A DNA stretch of 64,000 nt from Sycobia sp. Sy_11 (lineage: Eukaryota; Arthropoda; Insecta; Hymenoptera; Epichrysomallidae). Shown one piece after another: positions 1 to 10,337 of this stretch. Each line of letters begins with the position of its first letter. The first letter of the stretch is position 1. The notes beneath the pieces were generated by a model. It was given only the letters and a program-made list of their open reading frames with translations, was not told the DNA's origin and did not search any database. Location of the stretch: the NCBI GenBank assembly GCA_018907035.1, contig JACCIC010000027.1, positions 496,001 through 560,000 on the forward strand. The letters are read 5' to 3'. Made by a program: the position numbers and the translations under genes.

Positions 1-8
1 GGAACAAG

Positions 9-256
9 TGTCACCCGGGCGAGAGTTTAGCGCGCCCACTCTTAAAAGGTCGCAGGACCATAAACCGCGCGGATCAGGGCCTCTCGTGCTTAGCCGCACG
101 GACTTTGCAGCCGCTAGCAGTCTACACATTAAGTCTCTGTTGTTCTTATATAGTAACGTATTCTGTTCTTGCATTTACTCGGCTTCTCACTCGCGACGCA
201 GGGAAAGTCTAATGAGGTAAAAACCAAGAATAGTAATTTCACATCTTAATTTCACA
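9..256 (-). repeat. BEL/Pao LTR (left copy, 3' LTR of minus-strand element)
   Basis: This stretch reappears in the same direction at 2483-2736 with scattered substitutions. Both copies begin TGTC on the plus strand and end in ACA, as LTRs do. A BEL/Pao pol lies between them on the minus strand, so this copy is the 3' LTR. The pol reading begins right at its inner edge, meaning the usual untranslated 3' part and purine tract were lost. No target duplication can be seen because only 8 bases of left flank are present. Confidence 0.8.
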
Positions 257-1544
257 CTTTGCCGTCAAACTTTTCAATCCGACGCGTAACCCGACGACCC
301 AGTACTTCTGTCGTAACTCATTTACGACCGATTCGTGACTAGCGTGATAAAATTTCTCATGGTGTTGCTTTACTACTAGCTGCGTAAGGGTTTCTTTTGC
401 ATTTAAAATTATAGGGTGGTTAGAGAGAGCTTCATCGTTAAATTTTCGAAGGCGTCCTTCGGCCCGTAGTATACCGTCTTTGCCTATAAATTAATTTAGT
501 GAAATAATGCGACTATTTTTCGAAACCGATTTTGATTTTTTGATTGCAGCTATTTCGGCCCCGAATGATATTAATTGGCTGATTTTGATGCACATTTTCT
601 CCGCGCGCAATTTTCTGTCCAAACGGGAACAGTCTTTTCATTTTTTACAAATATCCGATATTACTACAAAACAGATTATGAATTTAATAAATCGATTCAG
701 GGAAGAAAATCGCGTGAAATCTATTTCTATGGGCGGATTATGTACAACGTATATAGGCTGCGTTTTGAACTCCTTGAGATCACTTTGTTCTTTATCTGCG
801 TTTCGCGGGGGTTTTTCGATTGACCAATACTCTTCTGATTTATTTAAAAAGGATGGACCTAAAAACCATCTACTGTAGTTTTTTAAGACATCTCGCGCTA
901 GTCTCGTATCATCATCAGCGGGATTGTCTTTCGTGTTGACATATCTCCATTCGTTAATTTCGGATCCTTCTCGTATTTCGCTTAACCTGTTCGCAACGAA
1001 AACCTTAAAGTCGTGGGGATCTTTTCTAATCCAACATAGTATCGTCCTTGAGTCAGACTAAAACACCCGTCGCGTGATCTTAAATTCGTGCTCGTCTGAG
1101 ATTAATTTTGCGAGTCTCACTCGATCAACGCGGCTTGCAGTTCTAAGCACGGTATGGATATAGTTTTTAATGGGGCCACTTTTCCTTTCGACATAATGAT
1201 CGATACGTGGGAACTTTCACTAGATAACACGAAGCGCCAATAGGCGACAGCAGGGTAAGCAACGGAACTTGAGTCACAAAACACATGTACTTCCGACAAC
1301 TTTATTTGCTGAGACTATAGCTGGTAGCAGCGCGCTATTATGTAATTTTTTACATTGCTGAAATGTTTTAGCCAATGTCGCTACTGAAAGAATTCATCAT
1401 CAGGCAAGACTTCATCCCAACCAATCCCACTAGCCTAAATCCTTTGCATCAAAACTCTTGCCTGAATGGTAAACGGCGTGAGAAAACCGAGAGGGTCAAA
1501 AATTGACATAACTAAGGCTAAAAATTCTCGCTTTGTCGGCCTTT
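257..1544 (-). pseudogene. BEL/Pao pol: A17-type region, RNase H and integrase zinc-binding domain
   Basis: This is the downstream part of the pol frame that starts at 2411. On the minus strand about 1540-1400 reads as the Pao region after the RT ([10 protein letters not shown] is visible), about 1299-1117 as the start of the RNase H-like part (HVFCDSSSVAYPAVAYWRF), about 1010-840 as its remainder with an NPADD motif, and about 480-257 as the integrase zinc-binding domain with a histidine pair (QHHEKFYHASHE) and a lone cysteine near the edge. The integrase catalytic core is absent: the frame runs straight into the LTR at 256. At least one frameshift (near 1548) and several stops break it. The family call is strong; domain borders are approximate. 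Confidence 0.8.
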
Positions 1545-2411
1545 TCAACCCCTTTTAAACTCTTCGGACAACTTATTTTGATTGAATCGAAACATAAGCT
1601 CGTCAGTATCGTTCAACCATTTTAAACCTAAGACTTTCTCATCACTTACTTGATTCCCGATATTTTTTATCAAACTATCAGAAGTTTTCGGTGCGCGAAT
1701 ATGGCGAAGGATCTGCGGATTATTGATCGCCCAGCCATGCATTTCCCAATTAGCAAACGTATTTATCTCTATCGATTGGGCTACCCGCATTGCTGCATCT
1801 CTGATTGTTTCGCAACTATCCAAAAAATCGTCCATGTAGCAATTTTCGATGATTCTATTGGCCGTTTCTGGATAAACTTCTAAAAATTGAGACGCGATTC
1901 GATTTTTAATATACATTACTGTACAAGGTGATGACTTCGCGCCAAATAAAACAGACGTAAAAACGTAATCTTCCGGCGGCTTAGTCCGATCTTTCCCGCG
2001 CCATAAAAATCGTTGCGCACTCTGGTCTTCTTCCCGAATTTTAATCTTCAAGAACATATCAGTGATATCAGTCTTAATCGTGTACGCATATTGTCTGAAT
2101 ATCATTAAAATGCCTGGTAAAGATTTTAATAAATCCGGTCTCGCCAACAAATAATCGTTGAAGCTTTTCCCTTTTGATCTCGCCGCTAAATCAAAAACCA
2201 ATCTAATTTTGCCGGGCTTATTTGTGTTATGGACTCCGAAATGCGGCGAATATCTGACTAATTTATTTACGGGTCTCGCCCCGGCTCTTTTCGCGAATCC
2301 GTTTTGAATCAATCGATCGATCTCGCGTGCCACCTCCTGCCTGCCAAAGTCCGTACGACGACGCTGATCGCCGTCTCGCCGCCTAAAATTCCCCCCACTC
2401 TTGGCCCGCAA
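1545..2411 (-). pseudogene. BEL/Pao reverse transcriptase domain
   Basis: An open frame of 288 codons reads as the RT of a BEL/Pao retrotransposon, the enzyme that copies element RNA into DNA in the virus-like particle. Residues about 25-250 carry RT blocks in order: FGVHNTNKPGKIRLVFD near the start, the TIKTDITDMFLKI block with a first catalytic Asp, FGAKSSPC in the middle, and the YMDD box in CYMDDFLDS. The key aspartates are therefore present. Gag and protease are missing: the frame begins only about 70 bases from the LTR at 2483. The frame ends in a shift and stop, after which homology continues in another frame below 1548. It is a deleted element, not an expressed host gene. Confidence 0.88.
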
Positions 2412-2482
2412 TTTCCCACGGTATATTGAAAATTCCGTGTTAATTTCCCAAGCGCCTCAGCTGCTTTTCGAGCCGGGACATG

Positions 2483-2736
2483 TGTCGCCCGGGCGAGAGT
2501 TTAGCGCGCCCACCCTTAAAAGGTCGCAGGACCATAAACCGCGCGGACCAGAGCCTCTCGTACTTAGTCGCACGGACTTTGCAGCCGCTAGCAGTCTACA
2601 CATTAAGTCTCTGTTGTTCTTATATAGTAACGTATTCTGTTCTTACATTTGCTCGGGTTCTCACTCGCGACGCAGGGAAAATCCAATGAGGTAAAAACCT
2701 ACGCCAAGAACAGTAATTTCACATCTTAATTTTACA
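2483..2736 (-). repeat. BEL/Pao LTR (right copy, 5' LTR of minus-strand element)
   Basis: This is the direct-repeat partner of 9-256. It starts TGTCGCCCGGGCGAG on the plus strand and ends in TTTTACA. Because pol is on the minus strand this is the 5' LTR. The bases just inside (about 2460-2482) do not give a convincing tRNA primer site. Confidence 0.8.
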
Positions 2737-4889
2737 TACGCCATAAATCGTCGTCAACCAAATTCCCCAATCCTAGTTTAATTTTCCCAGGCGTTGATCA
2801 GGAGACGGAGGTCCGCCACGTTTGCGCTATCTTTTCTTATAGCCAGCCATTGGGACAGCACCTTTTACGATCAAAGCGTCCGCGAAGGCAATTCACGGCT
2901 TTCCCTTCGCCCCGCGTCCAACTCCCTATGTTTGGGAGAGGAAAAGGCCATTATGCGGTAGCAACATCCAAGATGTGCCCTCACAAATAATGCGGCTACA
3001 GCGCTCGATATGCGCTGCACTCACAGGATCACGCATTGTTTCTTTTTTTTTTTTTATTTATGCGTCGAAAGGCCTATCCGCCGAAGCACGCATACGGTTC
3101 CGCCTCGCTCACGCTCGCCGGGAACAATAATTATTTTCCTTATATACTCTATAAATAAAAGCAAGAAAGATATGGCCATTAAGGTTCACAATATTTTTCA
3201 AGAGTTTTGTCATCTTGTTCAATATCACTCTCAGCTGATTCCGAAGATGTATTAATGTTGTCAGTGCTTTGATCATTTTGTAGAGTGTCATTAATACTAA
3301 TATCAGTATTAGTATCATAATTACTTTCATCATCACACAACGAATCTTTAATTTTTTTTCTTCTTTAAAAGTAGATGATTTGTTTTTCTCTTATGTGTAA
3401 TATTTGATCAATTAGGCACGTTTGCTACAGTAATGAGTTTACTCAAAGCACTAAAGATTATTTTGAAGGTTTCGTTTAATGCACGTTATACATTTGCTCA
3501 ATCATATTTTAATAAATAATATTTACGTCTTATCGCTTCGCGTAACGTGGCTATTTGACGCAATCTTAGTTTTTTCTCGCTGATAGTCGGCCATATTGAA
3601 TGTTGAACTTTTAAAACCAGAATGTTTTTATGTTATGCGATATTTATAGCAAAACAGTCGAACCCTTTTCTATATCTACTATATTTTATGTTTTGATCAT
3701 TAACAATGACTGTAAAACTATTTATAGTTTACCTTAATTTCAATTTGATAATTTGAACTTGAATATTATTCGAACTTGAATAATTTCAAGTTGAGCTTAT
3801 GTATTTAAGTTGATTAAAAGGCATGCCCGAATATACATCATACAAGAGGTTTTAAAATGTGTGCATAGGACGAATCAGGAAAATAATAATCAACATTCTT
3901 ATATCTTCTCATGCAAAATTAAGCTTTAAAATTGTCCTGTTTTTTGCAAGCAATAGCATTGAAAATCTAAATAGAGTTAGGTGTTATGTTGTCAGCTGAT
4001 AATACTGTTTCATGTTCACTGAATTGAAAATATTGTACATCTTTTATGCACTTCACAAGCTTTTCTAAATACTTGTATTTTGCTTGATTTAATGATTTTG
4101 AATAAATGTATATATTTTCAATTCTAAGACCGTTCGGATGAGTTATAAGAGGAAATAAGCTATTGGGTTTTCAACAATTGGAAAGCTCGCCTCGGCACTG
4201 AATTGTTTAGCCCGCGACCGGGCGCTTTTCGCTCTCACCCAGTATGTCCTGTTTATTCCCCTTATTTACCTGCTTGCACAAACGCGGCTTCAGCTCAGCC
4301 GGCTTTAGACACTAATTGCTCAGCCCACAACCTGGTTCGCTTGTACAAGAGTTACTACATTTTCGTTAATTATATTTTTCTTGTCCGATTTACGCACAGT
4401 TCGCATAGATTCTTGGCCGTTTAGCCCGTCGCTAAGTGCAAATTCCTATCCCACAAAAGATTTTTGATTTAAATCTTTTTTTTCTTTATTTTGATTAAAA
4501 AAAAATTATTTGTTTGATTCTTTTGGACTTTGGACTTGAAATTAAATTTGTCGACTTTATTAAATTTTTTATACTACTAATTTTATTTTTAAATTTAAAA
4601 TAAAAAAATTCAAAAACAATAAAAATGTGAAGGAGAATATAAAAAAATACAAATAAATTTGATGGACGCGATGTGACTAATTTTCTTGCCCTTTATCGTG
4701 CTGCTTTTATTCCCTAAATCAGATGAAATAGAAAGTTTTATTTTTAATATCATGTATAGTTTTCTTTATATAAATTAAAGTTATTTTTCTTAGAGTAGAG
4801 CATAAATAGCAGATTTATATATAAATTCAAGTAATATCATTTTGACTTTCGGTACAGAACGATCGTACATAAGCGAAGAGGTAGTGAAA
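2737..4889. other. No gene recognised; AT-rich spacer
   Basis: I see no supportable gene here. About 2780-3130 is richer in GC than its surroundings and includes a T-run at 3043-3055, but it translates to nothing I recognise. A 13-base string (CCAGGCGTTGATC) near 2787 also occurs near 9863. Short frames at 3010-3336 and 4203-4424 look accidental. Confidence 0.5.
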
Positions 4890-5232
4890 TATTTAATAAT
4901 ATATATAGTAAAATATCTATTGAACTGCACTTACTAGGTTCTAAATATTGTGGTCTTCGAACAAAATTAGAAAAACGTGTATTTGGTGATGATTCTGAGA
5001 TAAATTCCCTTGATTATGCTTCCAAAGATCACGACATAGCATATTACAATATTGTTAACAATATGCAAGCTACGCATGCTGCAGACCAAATTCTCGCAGA
5101 TAAGCTCGCTTGCATTTTCTATCAAAGGATGCAAGTATGACTGAAAAGACTGCTGCACTCGAAGTCTATAATGCAATGGAACTTAAAGTAAAGTTAATAA
5201 AGGAATATAAAAACAAAATTTATCTGGTAAAA
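4890..5232 (+). pseudogene. Phospholipase A2-like capsid domain relic (adintovirus/Polinton-like)
   Basis: In the frame of position 4919 the plus strand shows a calcium-loop-like YCG (codons 4946-4954) and, 25 residues on, a catalytic-type HDIAY (His-Asp at 5030-5035). This layout is that of the secreted-type phospholipase A2 domain found in parvovirus VP1 and in insect adintovirus/Polinton-like capsid proteins, where it helps the particle cross membranes. The frame stops near 5140 and homology appears to continue in another frame to about 5205 (EKTAALEVYNAMELKVKL). The calcium loop has lost the usual Gly-Pro-Gly (it reads GLRT). The next genes downstream are of the same viral type, which supports the call. 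It is an old endogenous copy and is not functional. Confidence 0.72.
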
Positions 5233-5246
5233 ACAATAAATGAGTA

Positions 5247-5687
5247 TTGAAGAAAATAATTAAATCTGCTGCATATTCTATGATTCCGAGTTCAAGTTCT
5301 CAACAATTGGTTCACATGGCTTTAAAGGGCGCTCGCGAAAATGTGAAAAAAGCGGGAGGTATAGGCAATGTGAGAATGCCAAGGATATTACCGTTTCCTC
5401 TAAAACATGGTGGCGATTTACCATTTATTGTACCTTTATTTGCCTGTTTGAATGCAATTTAAGCATTGGCAGGGGGTGCTGCTGGAATAGTCAAAGCTGT
5501 TGCCCATGCAAAAGCGGTAGAGCGAAAATTAAAATAGAATCGAAGACATAATAAAAAAATGGAAGGAATTGCTTTTGGAAAAGGTATATATTTAAAACCT
5601 TATGAAAAAGGTTATTGTCATTACTTAAAACCGTATAAAAGTAATGGGAGTCGTCTCTACTTAAAACCATATAAAAGAAAAGTTTAA
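5247..5687 (+). pseudogene. Hydrophobic core (pX-like) protein relic of adintovirus type
   Basis: From the ATG at 5247 one frame stays aligned for 146 codons with only two in-frame stops (5461 and 5536), so it is a recent or slowly decaying relic. It has a basic start, a proline/leucine-rich hydrophobic stretch (PRILPFPLKHGG then LPFIVPLFACL), a Gly/Ala segment (ALAGGAAGIVKAV) and a basic tail with three copies of the motif YLKPY. Small proteins of this make-up sit beside the phospholipase-like and protease genes in insect adintovirus-like elements and are compared with adenovirus core protein X; that role is from family knowledge. It lies 15 bases after the previous domain and just before the protease relic, in the same direction. 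Confidence 0.68.
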
Positions 5688-5700
5688 AAAAAGCTTCTCT

Positions 5701-6058
5701 GTAGTATTGCCAGATCGACCATTACCTAACATTGATTAGTAAAATACGCTTTTATTTTAAAAATTTTTGCTTTTAGAGGCATATTTAGGCATAATGTACT
5801 GCGAACTATTGGTCCGCATTATAATGAAACAAGTATTGTGAATCTTGATAGTACAAATTGTCCTGGAAGTCATTGAGTGTATATCGCAAACAAGGCATCA
5901 TAGTAATTTATTTCCATATTGGTTTTGGTGTTTTAAAACTACCCTTAGATCTTATATTATATTTTGGCGATGTTGAAATGATGTATAATTATGAAGATAT
6001 CAGGATTATACTTTATATATTTAAGGTCATTTATTCCTGCAATTTCTAAGTAACCATC
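5701..6058 (+). pseudogene. Adenain-like cysteine protease relic
   Basis: The plus strand begins LPDRPLPNID near 5707 and continues through YNETSIVNLDSTNCPGSH (about 5820-5874), a YF..GFGVLKLP.DLILYFG block (about 5910-5965) and a Y-rich end with a GHLFLQFL-like string near 6025. This order matches the adenovirus-type maturation protease carried by adintoviruses and Polintons, which cuts capsid and core precursors. The Trp after the catalytic-type His is a stop, the acidic residue expected after YF is not there, and the positions where the catalytic Cys should lie read as a stop and Phe. It is therefore inactive. Several frameshifts are needed to follow it. Confidence 0.66.
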
Positions 6059-6117
6059 TTGCATGAACGTCTATAGAACTGAGGCATTTTGTCTTTAATA
6101 AGTCATTCTTAACTTAA

Positions 6118-6330
6118 CAATGATGAATGAATCATTTTCTGTAACGGTTTCAGGTACATTGTTTATATGTTCTTGAGCTTTTAATATTTCACTCGATTTC
6201 TATAATTGACGAAAATCAATAAATTTTATGTCGATGAAGAAGTAATTAGCCTACAGACTGCAGTTATGAAATTGAAGATATTGAAAATTATCTGAAGGAA
6301 GATTAACTTCTATATATATATATAATATAA
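6118..6330 (+). pseudogene. Possible penton-like capsid protein fragment
   Basis: A start-like MMNESFSVTVSG lies at 6121 and, in shifted frames, KFYVDEEVISLQT (about 6220-6262) is followed by YEIEDIENYL (about 6266-6295). These strings and their position between the protease and the major-capsid relic fit the single-jelly-roll (penton-like) protein of insect adintovirus-like elements. The match rests on short strings recognised by eye, and the frame is broken at least twice, so this is a lower-confidence call. Confidence 0.45.
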
Positions 6331-6790
6331 AATTTTAAGCCTAATAATAGCATGCTTAGTAGTGTTATTGAGAGAAGTCATGAAATGAATTTCTAATCTA
6401 AAGAGTCACGTATAGGTGTCATAGACAATTCCAATTGACCAGTAACTATTCCAATATGTAGATTGCATAACGTAGATCTTTTTAGTTTCCAATTAGAGGT
6501 TAACAAGCAGCTTGGTGAGCGATGAGAATTATTTATCCTAGGTATATGAATGGCCAGTCATGTGAGCAAACTACCAGTCTTTCACCGACCTTCAAAGAAG
6601 TCAGTTGTTTGAGCAAAATAAAAGAAATTAAAATTTCGTCGTCGTTCTCGTGTGAAGACAGTTGTCAATCACAACTCAGCAGTCACAAGTACTTGCACCT
6701 CAAAACATTCAATTTCCAAAAAGTATAGGTCTAAAAGTCATCGCTCCTGGTGGAAAATAAGCAGTATTGTTTTCAATTGTATGCAAAGAT
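6331..6790 (+). other. Decayed segment between capsid genes, with a small conserved-looking frame
   Basis: This stretch keeps the plus-strand orientation of the viral block but is badly scrambled. Around 6630-6760 an arginine/lysine-rich string (RRRSRVKTVVN) in one frame is followed by APQNIQFPKSIGLKV in another, as if one small basic protein had been split by a frameshift. A small protein of this kind often precedes the capsid gene in related elements. I cannot name a function. Confidence 0.4.
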
Positions 6791-7780
6791 ATGGCAGACG
6801 TTCTAAGTATTCAACCTCCTTTGCATTTGATGATGCAATTATACATTACGAGATTCGTGCTCACCAGCCATGCACAACAACTAATTTTAGTTGCTTACTT
6901 GAGGATATTCGATATGAATGAATGCAATAGAAATTGATACGTATAAAAATGCAAGCCTTATGATAGGTTGGCTTTCTTGAAGTCCTAATCGAAGTTTAAT
7001 AATCCAAAATAGAAAGAGGCTCTATGTCGAGAAATCCAATACAATCACCGATAATTTATGCTGATGAATCCTTTTCCCTGAACATGATTTTCGATTTGAC
7101 TAAAGATTACCGCAAAATTGTAATTAATGCAAAGCATGAAGGTGTTCTCGTCAGATCACACAACGAATTAAACACTGTTATGTAAACAGTGGCACTGAAA
7201 CCAACTGATAACATAAGACTATTTGAAAATTTCAAAATAGAAATTATAAAGATCGAATAGTTGATGCCATATGTCGTTGTATCAAATGAATATCTACCCC
7301 TTTCCACTACATACAATCACATGCGGACAGTGAAAATGAAGAATCAACTGGAAAAACCGCGATGCATCATTCTAGGATTTGAAACAAATAAAAAAGGAGA
7401 AAAAGATACAAATTACAGGCACTTTGACTATTGTGATATCAGTATTGTGTAACTTTTTCTCAATTCTCAATACTATTCTTACGGAAATTTAAATACTGAT
7501 ATTACTAAAGCTCAATATTCGATGATGCATGATATGTATGCAAATTTTCAAAATGTCACAATAACGAGGAGTGTCAGCCTATTTTTAAGAGAACAGAATT
7601 CCGAGATCATATGTCACTTACAGTTATTGATTGTTCAAAACAAAACTAGTCGCGCAAAACTGTACCCGTTGATGTACACCTAGAATTAGAATTAAAAACA
7701 ATTTTCCACCAAATACTTCCACTTGCTGCTTAATTTTACATGATCGTATTATGCAATATTATCCCATGAGTTGCGACCTA
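6791..7780 (+). pseudogene. Major-capsid-like (double jelly-roll) protein relic
   Basis: The frame starts with an ATG at 6791 (MADVLSIQPPLH) and shifts within about 40 bases to FAFDDAIIHYEIRAHQP. Further blocks follow in order: DLTKDYRKIVINAKHE near 7096, LMPYVVVSNEYLPL near 7261, NQLEKPRCIILGFETN near 7350, LFLNSQYYSYGNLN near 7454 and MMHDMYANFQNV near 7522. This series matches the major capsid protein seen in insect adintovirus/Polinton-like elements. At least six frameshifts or stops and some missing segments break it. The order protease, penton-like, capsid agrees with a viral morphogenesis module. Old endogenous copy, not functional. Confidence 0.7.
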
Positions 7781-7784
7781 AAGA

Positions 7785-8340
7785 ACTTGTAAAGTGGTTG
7801 GAATTGGAAGCTATCAGTCAAGATGAAATCGTCGTTGATATGCTAGGCTTCAAATAGGGTGACAAGGAAAAGCTACTGAAAGTGCTTACCAATTTCTACT
7901 TAAAGGTGATTCAGAACCGACAGTATTTTTATTTAAAAAGCCATTTTCTCGGGAACGACTTGCAGATCATGTTAGAGCGCAAAATAAATGGCTTGAAATG
8001 ATTTATCATATTATTCCATGGAATTCAGGACAGTTTTGCTATAATAAAATTACTTAATTATATACGTTAAATTACTTAATAAAATACGTATCAGTTCTTC
8101 TATAAACAAATCACCCAATACAACTAAAATACTCGCCGATGGTAAAATAACAAGAGAGTGGTTAGCTAAATTTCAAAGATACACTTTTAACGTTTATGAT
8201 ATTAACACTCTGAATTTACCATTCTACGAGTTAAAGAGACAGAAGCACAAAAATACTCTTAATGTATGCATTAATCATACTGCAACATAGAAAGTTACGT
8301 GTGCTCTGCACAATCAATGTAAGACTATTAAAAAAATACT
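7785..8340 (+). pseudogene. Unrecognised protein at the end of the adintovirus-like block
   Basis: Downstream of the capsid relic, plus-strand frames give LLKGDSEPTVFLFKKPFSRE (about 7900-7960), DHVRAQNKWLEMIYHIIPWNSG (about 7967-8030) and, after a gap, ILADGKITREWLAKF (about 8131-8175) with a later Cys/His-containing stretch (CINH near 8266). The compact blocks keep order and direction, so I take them as one decayed gene of the same element. I do not recognise a named domain; the terminal Cys/His residues could bind metal. Several frames must be joined, so exact ends are unknown. Confidence 0.45.
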
Positions 8341-9998
8341 ATCTCAAAATATAGACAAAGTAGTGGTTTTCCTCGTCAAACATAAACATTCTGAACTTGC
8401 AATAGTAACACACGCAAACACAAACACAAACATATACAGACACAGGTGGTAGCAGAATTAAGATATATATACAAAAAAAACTTTTTATCCATGTAATGTT
8501 TCTACTGAGTTGCCTGCCTGCTGCTGATGGCAATGAAAATTACAAAATCTTCCTCATCGAATGTTCGAATTAACGTAAACACGTTCATTCATGTGAATAC
8601 CAACACGACTGTTGATGATGAATAGGAAAGGGCAGGGCAGAGAAATAAAATCGTAAATAATGCCTTGATATTCTTGTTTTTTGTTTTTCTTTATTTAATA
8701 AATTCAATTAATATGGCAGATTTGCTTGCTGTTTGTTGAAGCATATACTCAAGACAAAATATTGATTCACTCCTGCTTTTACAAAATTTATGCTACAAGA
8801 TTTCATATTATTGTATGTTTTTTTATTTTCTAGTTTTCTTATATTTATACACGTAATGACGACCGTGGAAAATGCGTAAAAAACGGAGGACGGCCTCGAC
8901 AGATAGAGAAAAGTATATTATTCTCTCTCGGTATACAGCCGAGAACGCCACTACAGAGAAAGGACGAATAGCAGCCATGCATCACGGTATAGTCTTGAGC
9001 ATACTATAAGCTAAGAGAGTACAAAGGCTCTTATGCCTCCTCCTCTCTAGTACAGCGCGTGCTATAGGGAAAGAGAGAGCTAAATACTCTTCTCTCCCTC
9101 TAAAACGTAACTAATGTTGTTAGCTAGGAAAGTATATGACACACTCTATCTTGCATAAGCCACTAGTGGCCGTGTGACGTAGTTGAGATATAATAAAATT
9201 TTTAAAAAACGGCCCGCAGTAATGGAGAGAGAACTACACACTTTTCTATCCCTTCATGAGAGAGAGAGAGAGAGAGAGAGAGAAAAGTATTATGCATAAT
9301 TTTATAAAATTCATACATAAATTTCTTAATATGATAAAAACATGTTATTGTTTTCCTTTATCGCAATCAGTAAGACACTGACTATATCAGTGAACTATTT
9401 TTTAATTCAATTATAGAATATTTTTCGTTTGAATATATTTCGAACTTTCAGAAAGTATTTTATATCAATTTTTTTATAAAATACATGAGAAGATGCATTT
9501 AAAATTCTTACTATGCTAAGAACACATCATACTTACCTAACTATTTTACTTTTGTTAAAAGTTGTGTTTTTGCTTTTCATTAACATTAAAAAGTAATGCG
9601 AATTTCGATTTAAGATTCACATAAACTTCCTGTAGGTGATAAACTATAGTTACTTTTAAGATTTTTCTTTTTTACAAATTTATAAGCAAAATACATCATG
9701 GCTTCGTATTCTTTCACATTACATAATAATTGTTTAAATATTTTAAGAATATCATTCAAATAATGACGGAAACGGGAACGAACGGGGGGAAAGAAGAACG
9801 CAAAGACTTAAAACAAAGTGTCTAATTTAATAAAAACAAATACATTAATACCCGCGAAATTACCAGGCGTTGATCGCAGTCGCAGGGCCGTCGCAGCCGA
9901 AACTAGCGCAAAAAAAATTTATTTTTGAACAATAATAAAACAAAGAAAACTGAAAAAATATACTCATAATGAATTTATATTAATTAATAAAAAAATGC
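8341..9998. other. No gene recognised; AT-rich with a GA-rich patch
   Basis: I see no gene. About 8860-9285 is richer in AGAG/CTCT strings and ends in a GA repeat at 9257-9283. Frames here are short and unsupported, and I found no viral polymerase, integrase or terminal repeat that would complete the block to the left. Confidence 0.5.
9257..9283. repeat. (GA)n microsatellite
   Basis: A near-perfect run of GA dinucleotides, seen directly. Confidence 0.95.
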
Positions 9999-10337
9999 CT
10001 GATGAGGAGCCGTAGCGACCTCAAAACGTTGGACTACGTCTTCAATTAGATAAGGGTGGTGGTGACAATGAGATTGCACTTTACTAACACAAAAATTTTT
10101 CAGCTTATATTTTATTTTCAGATTAGTCTACGGGGGTGACTGTATACCAGGACAGTCTGACTGTTATTATAATTTTTACTTTTTATTTTTTTATTATTTT
10201 TGTATATTGATGTATTAATATGAATATAAATATATATTGATATTATACGTATTATTTTCGATTGATTTAATTGGACTGTAAAACCAATAAAAATATATAT
10301 TAATTTGTATATAAGCAGTCGACAAAAGCACAATTAA
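9999..10337 (+). repeat. LTR fragment of the mdg1/412-like gypsy family at 61.3-64 kb
   Basis: The sequence from CTGATGAGGAGCCGTAGCG onward aligns, with small gaps, to 63566-63900, which lies inside the 3' LTR of the right-end gypsy element. Shared landmarks are the GGTGGTG(G)(T)GACA string, the CAGATTAGTCTAC string, the ACAGTCT..CTGTTATTATAAT string and CACAATTAA at the end. Both are on the plus strand. No coding region adjoins it, so it is a partial or solo LTR. Confidence 0.65.

Noticed and set aside
8..220. Frame of 70 codons repeated at 2401-2694
   Set aside because: Both lie in the BEL/Pao LTRs; the protein likeness is only the LTR repeat read through.
507..878. 123-codon plus-strand frame
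   Set aside because: The minus strand here carries the BEL/Pao RNase H and integrase region, which explains the open plus frame.
2787..2799. Shared 13-mer CCAGGCGTTGATC with 9863-9875 as a sign of one repeat family
   Set aside because: Similarity beyond the 13-mer is slight, so I could not support a family.
8341..9860. Viral polymerase or integrase to complete the adintovirus-like block
   Set aside because: Six-frame reading by eye showed no polymerase B or integrase motif here or in 2.7-4.9 kb.
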